NCBI GenBank assembly: GCA_025360285.1
Contig: JANYCM010000152.1
Span: forward strand, 1-10,646
Origin: Sphingomonadales bacterium
GTDB taxonomy: Bacteria; Pseudomonadota; Alphaproteobacteria; Sphingomonadales; Sphingomonadaceae
DNA length: 10,646 nucleotides
Direction: 5' to 3'
Shown here piece after piece: positions 5,721 to 10,646 of this stretch. Position 1 is the stretch's first letter. The number at the start of each line of letters is the position of its first letter. Made by a program: the position numbers and the translations under genes. The notes beneath the pieces were generated by a model. That model saw only the letters and a program-made list of their open reading frames with translations. It made no database searches and was not told where the DNA came from.

Positions 5721-8369
5721 CTACCTGCCTTTCTTTCGCTGCGCCGCCACGGCAATGCTGGCACCCGCCGGCCCACCGAACGAAACATCCGCCAGGATGG
5801 CGAAAGGAGACGCCGTCAGCACCCTGGCATCGCTGACAACATCTGGTTGAACCGGGGCACGGCGATGGCCGCGCCAGGCGAAATGCGCCGCGCCATCCAC
5901 CAGTTGCAGCCGATAGCCGAGCGCCCGCAACAACCGTGCCAGGCCGTCGCGCGTCAGCCCGGCCGACGCCGCCCAATTGGGATCGGGGATGAACGGCGCC
6001 CGGCCATCGCGGCGGCCATGGATGGCGCGCGCCAGCCGATCGACCATATCGATCCGCACCGCCTCCGATCCGATCCGCCAATAGCCCGCCGCCTCGAGGA
6101 AGCCCGCCGGCAGCCCGTCCTCTACGGCAAGGCTGACCCGGCCCGGCGGCGGCAGCGGCGGCAGCACGGCAATCTCGTTCCACACCGCCCAGAGCGCCAG
6201 CCGCCAGCGCGTCGGTTCCGGCCGCAGCGCCGCCGCAACGAACACATGCACCACGCCCAGCCGCACGCCTGCCGCTGTCAGCGCCTGGCGATCGCCGCGC
6301 GGCATCGCATCGACCTGCGCTTCCACCTGCCCGCCGGCATCGCTGCGTTTCAGCGCCCCCAAAGTTTCCACCAGCCGCACGATCAGCCCGCGCGCCACCG
6401 GCGACACCGCATCGCGCAAGCCCGCCAGCCGCACCAGCGGGCCAAGTTCGCGGCCCAAGGCCGCTGCAAACCAGCTCTCCAGCCGCCCCTGAATCCGCCG
6501 CCGGTCATCGGGCGACAGCACCGCCAGCGCCCGATCCAGCTCGATCCGCGGCGTCATCGCATCACGGCCCTTGCGCAGCGACGCCACCCGCGCGCCATTC
6601 CACAACAGGCGCGGTGGCATCCCGCCGGCAAAATCGAGCGCAAATTCGCTATCCCCCGCCGCCGCGAGCAACGCCGCGCGGCGGCCGCGTTCCTTGACCA
6701 GATGGCGTTCCGCCGCCGCCAGCAGCAGTCGTTGCTCCCCGGCCCGCGCCAGCGGATCAGCGGTGAAGCGAAACCCATCAAGGCTGCCGATGACTTCGCC
6801 TTCCACCGCCACGGCGCCATCGGGGTCGATTTCCACCCGCTGCTCCCCGCCGCGCGCCTTAAGATCACGCAGCAGCACCGCGGTTCGGCGATCGACGAAA
6901 CGCTGGGTCAGCGCGGTGTGCAGCGCATCCGACAACCGGTCCTCGACTTCGCGGGTGCGCTGCGCCCAATGCGCCGCATCGGCCAGCCAATCAGGACGAT
7001 GGGCGATATAGGTCCAGGTCCGCGCCCCGGCGATGCGATCGGCCAGGGTTTCGACATCGCCAGTCATCCGGTCGAGGTGCGCCAGCTCGCTTGCCACCCA
7101 GGCCGCCGGCAGCCGGCCATCGCCTTCCGACAAATGCCGGAACACCCGGCCGACCAGCCGCGCATGTTGTTCGGCGCCGGTCTTCCTGTAATCCGGCAGG
7201 CCGCACGCCGCCCATAGCCGACTGACGCCGCGCGGGCCACCGGAACCAGGGTGGGTGCGTTCCATCACCCAGGGTTCGCCGGCCAGCCGTTTCAGCACGG
7301 CATGGTCGATGGCATCGTCACCGCGCTGCAATTCGCCGCGCGGCGGCCGGGCATCAAGCGCGGTGATCAGCCGCGGCAGCGTGCCGAAATCAAGCTCCGT
7401 ATTGCGCCACACCAGTTGCTGCAGCGGTTCAAAGCGATGCGCCTCCAGCCCTTCGATCTCCTCGGGCGTGAACACAGCCGCTTCGCCCGTGCCCAATTGC
7501 ACCGTCCCGAAGCTGCCATCCTTCTGATACCGCCCGGCGCGCCCGGCGATCTGCGCCATTTCGGACAGCATCAACCGGCGGTGGCGGCGGCCATCGAACT
7601 TGCCCAGCGACGCAAACGCCACATGGGCGATATCCATGTTCAGCCCCATGCCGATGGCATCGGTGGCGACGATATAATCGACCTCCCCCGACTGGTACAT
7701 CGCCACCTGGGCATTGCGGGTGCGGGGAGACAGGCTGCCCATCACCACCGCCGCCCCACCCTTTTGGCGGCGCAGCATTTCGGCCAGCGCATAAACTTCA
7801 GTAGCGGTGAAGGCGACAATCGCTGATCGGCGCGGCAGGCGCGACAGTTTCTTGGCGCCGGCATAGCTGAGCGTTGAAAAGCGCGGCCGCGTAACGATCT
7901 CGGCCTCGGGCAACAGCTTGCGCAGAAGTGGCCGCAGCGTTTCAGACCCCAGGATCATGGTTTCGGCATAGCCGCGGGCATGCAGCAACCGGTCGGTAAA
8001 CACATGGCCGCGTTCGGGATCGGCCGCCACCTGGCCTTCATCGATGGCGACGAAAGCCACTTCGCGGTCCATCGGCATGGCCTCGACGGTGCACAGGAAC
8101 CAGCGCGCGCCCGGCGGCACGATCTTTTCCTCGCCGGTGATCAGCGCGACGTTCGCCGCGCCCTTCAGCGCCACGACCTTTTCATAGACTTCGCGGGCCA
8201 GCAGCCGCAGCGGAAAGCCGATGATGCCGCTGGCATGGCCGCACAGCCGTTCGACGGCGAGATGGGTTTTGCCGGTGTTGGTCGGGCCGAGTACGGCGAT
8301 GACCGGGCCACACCCGGATCGACCCCGGGGCGGGGCCGGCGACACGAAGGGCGAAACGCGGGCGGTCAC
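5721..8369 (-). CDS. SUV3-like superfamily 2 ATP-dependent helicase
   Basis: About 882 residues. Superfamily 2 helicase related to mitochondrial SUV3, a form common in alphaproteobacteria and expected to unwind RNA. Motifs with a start at 8369: Walker A GPTNTGKT (28-35), the SUV3-type GFPLRLLAREVY (51-62), Walker B DEGQ (110-113), GSET (141-144), motif IV region AIVAFTATEVYALAEML (183-199), motif V VATDAIGMGLNMDI (234-247) and motif VI QIAGRAGRY (273-281). The remaining 600 residues form a poorly conserved C-terminal extension typical of the bacterial forms. The frame stays open upstream to 9443, but that part is antisense to the M23 peptidase gene and is not coding. No ATG lies near the expected N-terminus. 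GTG 8369 is preferred (GTG 8345 is the alternative), and neither has a clear ribosome site. The S4 gene follows after 3 bases. Function in RNA decay or ribosome biogenesis is inferred. Confidence 0.92.
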   Translation of the reverse strand: MTARVSPFVSPAPPRGRSGCGPVIAVLGPTNTGKTHLAVERLCGHASGIIGFPLRLLAREVYEKVVALKGAANVALITGEEKIVPPGARWFLCTVEAMPMDREVAFVAIDEGQVAADPERGHVFTDRLLHARGYAETMILGSETLRPLLRKLLPEAEIVTRPRFSTLSYAGAKKLSRLPRRSAIVAFTATEVYALAEMLRRQKGGAAVVMGSLSPRTRNAQVAMYQSGEVDYIVATDAIGMGLNMDIAHVAFASLGKFDGRRHRRLMLSEMAQIAGRAGRYQKDGSFGTVQLGTGEAAVFTPEEIEGLEAHRFEPLQQLVWRNTELDFGTLPRLITALDARPPRGELQRGDDAIDHAVLKRLAGEPWVMERTHPGSGGPRGVSRLWAACGLPDYRKTGAEQHARLVGRVFRHLSEGDGRLPAAWVASELAHLDRMTGDVETLADRIAGARTWTYIAHRPDWLADAAHWAQRTREVEDRLSDALHTALTQRFVDRRTAVLLRDLKARGGEQRVEIDPDGAVAVEGEVIGSLDGFRFTADPLARAGEQRLLLAAAERHLVKERGRRAALLAAAGDSEFALDFAGGMPPRLLWNGARVASLRKGRDAMTPRIELDRALAVLSPDDRRRIQGRLESWFAAALGRELGPLVRLAGLRDAVSPVARGLIVRLVETLGALKRSDAGGQVEAQVDAMPRGDRQALTAAGVRLGVVHVFVAAALRPEPTRWRLALWAVWNEIAVLPPLPPPGRVSLAVEDGLPAGFLEAAGYWRIGSEAVRIDMVDRLARAIHGRRDGRAPFIPDPNWAASAGLTRDGLARLLRALGYRLQLVDGAAHFAWRGHRRAPVQPDVVSDARVLTASPFAILADVSFGGPAGASIAVAAQRKKGR

Positions 8370-8452
8370 CCGGCCAATCTGGGGTGACGGCGACCGGAAG
8401 GCAACGGACGAACCGCCGCAGCCGGTCGGGCGAGGAAAACCACGCGGTGCAT
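8366..8452 (-). CDS. Possible 28-residue leader peptide overlapping the helicase start
   Basis: A short frame with its own ATG at 8452 is preceded by AAAGGA at a spacing of 4 bases. It encodes MHRVVFLARPAAAVRPLPSG followed by eight more residues, and ends in a TGA that overlaps the proposed helicase GTG in a GTGA junction (8366-8369). The helicase GTG has no visible ribosome site of its own, so coupling through this small frame would explain its translation. No homology is recognised and the frame could be accidental in GC-rich DNA. Confidence 0.28.
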   Translation of the reverse strand: MHRVVFLARPAAAVRPLPSGRRHPRLAG

Positions 8453-8568
8453 CGCGTCCTTTGCAACGTGACAGCAAAGTTATGGTGGCACGGCGCGCAC
8501 ACCGATTCAAGTGACCGTTCAAAGACGGTCGGCTCACCGCATATCCTTCGATAAGGGGCGTGGCGCGA

Positions 8569-8574
8569 TTGACA
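8569..8574 (+). promoter_or_regulatory. TTGACA -35-like box upstream of the M23 peptidase gene
   Basis: A perfect TTGACA lies 60 bases upstream of the peptidase start, inside the 265-base gap between the divergent helicase and peptidase genes. The hexamers 16-18 bases further on do not resemble TATAAT, so only the -35 half is supported. Apart from the possible leader peptide, I see no other gene in this gap. Confidence 0.3.
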
Positions 8575-8634
8575 CACATGCCGCGCTTCCACAAAGACTT
8601 GAGGCTATCGTGAACCGGGCTTTGGAGGGGAAGC

Positions 8635-10188
8635 TTGTTCCAACCACGCATGGAGGACGCCTTGGCGGCAGCAGTGACGGTGCCGATCGCGCCGCGCCGT
8701 GCCACCGCCAGCCCGGTTTCGCCGGTCTGGCGGCGCCTGTTTGCCTCCGGCGAACTCGGCATCGGCCTGGGCAGCGAAATCAGCACCGATCTGGGCGATG
8801 CCATCGGCAGCCGCAGCTGGTGGCTGGGCTTTGTCGCCTGCACCGGGCTGTGCGGCGGCGCGCTGGCGCTGGCCACCATGGTGCCGCCGCTGGCCAGCAC
8901 CGGGCATCCGCCGCTGACGCCAGCGCAGCAGGAGTCGCTACGCCCCGAAAGCATCGCGCCGCTGGCGCTCGGCGGCGTGACCGGCGCGGTCAATTTCCCC
9001 GATCCGGCGCTTGTCGAACCGCTTGCCGAAGCCCCTGAACGCCCGCGCATCGAACTGACGGCGCGGCTGGGCAGCGGCGGGGATTTTGCCGCCGCGCTGC
9101 GCCGCGCCGGCGTCGGCAAGGATGATATCGCTGCCGCCACCGCGCTGATCCGCCCGGTCGCCAATATAAACGCCCTGCCCAAAGGCACCGAAATCGATCT
9201 GGTGCTCGGCCGACGCGACAGCCGCGCCGTACCGCGCCCGCTCGATCTCATCGGCTTTCGCGCCGCCTTTGATCTGCGCGTCGCCGTCTCCCGCGTCGAT
9301 GGCGCGCTGCAACTCAAGCGCATTCCCATCGCCGTCGATTCGACCCCGCTGCGCGTCCGCGGCCAGGTCGGCGGCAGCATCGAACGATCGCTGCGCGCCG
9401 CCGGCGTGCCCGCCGGCTTCACCGGCGATTTCATCCGCACCATGGGCTATGCCGTCGATTTCCAGCACGGCGCCGGCAAGCGCGATCGGTTCGACATCAT
9501 CATCGCCCGCGACAGTGCCGAAACCGGCGAAGTCCGCTATGGCGACATGCTCCAGGCGACCTTGCTGCGCGACGGCAAGGACCCGGTTGAACTGACCCGT
9601 TTCACCTTGGGCGGCCAGCCGCAATATTTCCGCGCCAATGGCGAAAGTGCGCGCAAGGGCCTGATGCGCACCCCCGTCGATGGCGCGCATCTGACCTCGG
9701 GCTTTGGCATGCGATTCCACCCGCTGCTGGCCTATTCGCGCATGCACCAGGGCATTGATTTCGGCGCCCCGACCGGCAGCCCGATCCTCGCCGCCGCGTC
9801 GGGCACCATCACCTTCGCCGGGCCGCACGGCGGCCATGGCAATTATGTCATGCTGCGGCACACCAAGGAATTGACGACCGCCTATGCCCATATGTCGCGC
9901 TTCGCTGTGCGGCCGGGGCAATCGGTCACTCAGGGCCAGGTCATCGGCTATGTCGGTTCCACCGGCCTCTCCACCGGGCCGCACCTGCATTATGAAATCT
10001 GGCTGCGCGGCCAGGCGGTGAACCCGGTGGCGCTGAAATTCGTTGGCGGCACGCAATTGGCCGGCAAGGACCTCGCCCGCTTCCAGGCCGAAGCAGCGCG
10101 GCTGCGCGGGTTGGGCGTGACGGGCGGCGCGGCGGCGACAGAGGATGGCAAGCCGGCCAAGCGCCGGCAGCGCGGACGCGGGCATTAG
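8635..10188 (+). CDS. Membrane-anchored M23 (LytM/MepM-type) peptidoglycan endopeptidase
   Basis: A 517-residue zinc metallopeptidase expected to cut peptide cross-links in the periplasmic cell wall. About 60 cytoplasmic residues precede one membrane segment (about 62-84, WWLGFVACTGLCGGALALAT), giving a type II anchor. The middle part (about 135-335) resembles the substrate-access and LysM/OapA-like domains before the catalytic domain in MepM/Csd3-type enzymes. The LytM domain (about 350-470) has every expected residue: zinc ligands H371, D375 (MHQGID) and H452 (HLH), with catalytic H419 (YAHMS) and H450. The enzyme is therefore probably active rather than an EnvC/NlpD-like regulator. The start is a TTG at 8635 with a strong GGAGG at 8624-8628; the ATG at 8650 has no ribosome site. 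The C-terminus is basic (KRRQRGRGH). It is divergent from the helicase and followed by a hairpin. Confidence 0.93.
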   Translation: MFQPRMEDALAAAVTVPIAPRRATASPVSPVWRRLFASGELGIGLGSEISTDLGDAIGSRSWWLGFVACTGLCGGALALATMVPPLASTGHPPLTPAQQESLRPESIAPLALGGVTGAVNFPDPALVEPLAEAPERPRIELTARLGSGGDFAAALRRAGVGKDDIAAATALIRPVANINALPKGTEIDLVLGRRDSRAVPRPLDLIGFRAAFDLRVAVSRVDGALQLKRIPIAVDSTPLRVRGQVGGSIERSLRAAGVPAGFTGDFIRTMGYAVDFQHGAGKRDRFDIIIARDSAETGEVRYGDMLQATLLRDGKDPVELTRFTLGGQPQYFRANGESARKGLMRTPVDGAHLTSGFGMRFHPLLAYSRMHQGIDFGAPTGSPILAAASGTITFAGPHGGHGNYVMLRHTKELTTAYAHMSRFAVRPGQSVTQGQVIGYVGSTGLSTGPHLHYEIWLRGQAVNPVALKFVGGTQLAGKDLARFQAEAARLRGLGVTGGAAATEDGKPAKRRQRGRGH

Positions 10189-10194
10189 GAGCAG

Positions 10195-10231
10195 AACCAA
10201 CTCCCTCCCCGCAAGGGGGAGGGAGTTGGTT
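10195..10231. repeat. Perfect 16-bp hairpin, possible dispersed repeat or terminator
   Basis: Arms AACCAACTCCCTCCCC (10195-10210) and its exact complement (10216-10231) enclose the 5-base loop GCAAG. It begins 6 bases after the peptidase stop codon. No T-run follows on the plus strand, so it is not a textbook intrinsic terminator, though it could still protect or end the transcript. Hairpins of this CTCCCTCCCC/GGGGAGGGAG type recur between genes in sphingomonad genomes as I recall them, so a dispersed intergenic repeat is likely. Only one copy is in this window. Confidence 0.7.
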
Positions 10232-10304
10232 CGTCGCCGGTCGGTGCCCCCATAGCCCCAACGACCCCATGGCCACACCGCCCAACTCTGGCTATGCCAC
10301 CCCG

Positions 10305-10646
10305 ATGCGCCGCCTGATCCTTCTCAGCCTGTTCGCCGCCACCCCGGCCCTCGCCTTTCCGCTGCCGCAGCGCGATGTGGCGCGGATCGTCAGCCCGATC
10401 TGGGCCGATGAAGCCACCCGCGATCGCGCCGGCGAGGCTGACAATGTCATGCACCTGCTCGGCGTCAGCGCCGGGCAGACGGTCGCCGATATCGGCGCCG
10501 GCAGCGGCTATTACACCATGCGCGTGTCGCCCGTCGTCGGCCCGAAGGGCCGGGTGATCGCCCAGGATATCGAAGCGCGCTATCTCAACCGGCTGAAGCA
10601 CCGGGTGAAGCTGGCCGGCCTGCGCAACGTCCGCTTTGTGCTGGGG
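10305..10646 (+). CDS. Class I SAM-dependent methyltransferase with signal peptide (3' end outside window)
   Basis: 114 residues are visible. A signal-peptide-like N-terminus (MRRLILLSLFAATPALA, likely cleavage after A17) is followed by a conserved pre-domain (VARIVSPIWADEATRDRAGEADNVM). The Rossmann-type SAM-binding motif I is VADIGAGSGYY (60-70), and the strand VIAQDI carries the acidic residue D88 expected to bind the ribose of SAM. The start at 10305 gives a compact signal peptide with two arginines directly after Met; an in-frame ATG at 10269 would add 12 residues (MATPPNSGYATP). Neither has a recognisable ribosome site. The methyl acceptor is unknown. Export of a SAM-dependent enzyme is biochemically puzzling; alternatively the hydrophobic N-terminus is an uncleaved anchor. 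Confidence 0.85.
   Translation, partial: MRRLILLSLFAATPALAFPLPQRDVARIVSPIWADEATRDRAGEADNVMHLLGVSAGQTVADIGAGSGYYTMRVSPVVGPKGRVIAQDIEARYLNRLKHRVKLAGLRNVRFVLG

Noticed and set aside
5718..7217. Plus-strand open frame of 499 codons opposite the helicase
   Set aside because: The translation is dominated by Arg, Gln, His and Pro, typical of an antisense shadow in GC-rich DNA, and the minus strand carries clear helicase motifs and family sequence.
8370..9443. Upstream continuation of the helicase reading frame to a 1240-codon frame
   Set aside because: It runs antisense through the N-terminal half of the M23 peptidase gene and gives low-complexity Arg/Ser/Pro sequence without helicase character; the conserved helicase sequence begins only near 8300.
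8938..10278. Minus-strand open frame of 446 codons opposite the M23 gene
   Set aside because: The opposite strand encodes a complete LytM domain with all active-site residues; this frame has no recognisable domain and no ribosome site.
1..10646. Mobile element, prophage, CRISPR, toxin-antitoxin or defence system
   Set aside because: No transposase, integrase, direct-repeat array, paired small toxin-antitoxin genes or defence domains were seen on either strand; the content is ordinary core genome.

Overview
The window is GC-rich and carries ordinary chromosomal housekeeping genes. Gene families and gene order point to an alphaproteobacterium, most likely in Sphingomonadales. The main clues are the helicase - S4 protein - FdxA ferredoxin - CarD order on one strand, the SUV3-type helicase with a long C-terminal extension, and the GC-rich hairpin repeat after the M23 peptidase gene. 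I recognise this order from family knowledge and have not verified it by search.

Layout. Positions 1-1679 (minus) hold most of a POT-family proton/peptide symporter whose C-terminus lies outside the window. Divergent from it is a YdjA-type nitroreductase (1805-2410, plus), followed by a protein I cannot assign (2467-3372, plus). Convergent with that, only 3 bases away, is an exported DUF2807 (GIN-domain) protein built from repeated Gly-Ser-Gly turns (3376-4074, minus). Next comes a minus-strand block read from right to left: SUV3-like helicase (5721-8369), Hsp15-like S4 RNA-binding protein (5370-5717), 7Fe-8S ferredoxin FdxA (4982-5320) and the CarD-type RNA polymerase-binding regulator (4200-4703). 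A clear intrinsic terminator (4135-4173) follows carD. Divergent from the helicase is a membrane-anchored M23 peptidoglycan endopeptidase (8635-10188, plus), followed by a perfect 16-bp hairpin. The window ends in a 5'-complete, 3'-truncated SAM-dependent methyltransferase with an apparent signal peptide (10305-10646, plus).

How they fit together. The helicase, S4 protein and FdxA genes are tightly packed and probably co-transcribed. CarD sits 278 bases further on and may have its own promoter as well. The block joins RNA handling (helicase, S4), iron-sulfur electron transfer (FdxA) and transcription initiation (CarD). The M23 enzyme acts on the cell wall and the POT transporter imports di/tripeptides.

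I found no tRNA, rRNA, CRISPR array, insertion sequence or phage gene, and no clearly new multi-gene system. The most interesting loose ends are the unassigned 301-residue protein, the exported methyltransferase, the extra periplasmic segment in the POT transporter, a possible 28-codon leader peptide whose stop overlaps the helicase start, and a dyad lying over the probable -10 box of the DUF2807 gene. Many other long open frames in this GC-rich DNA are antisense shadows and were left out.
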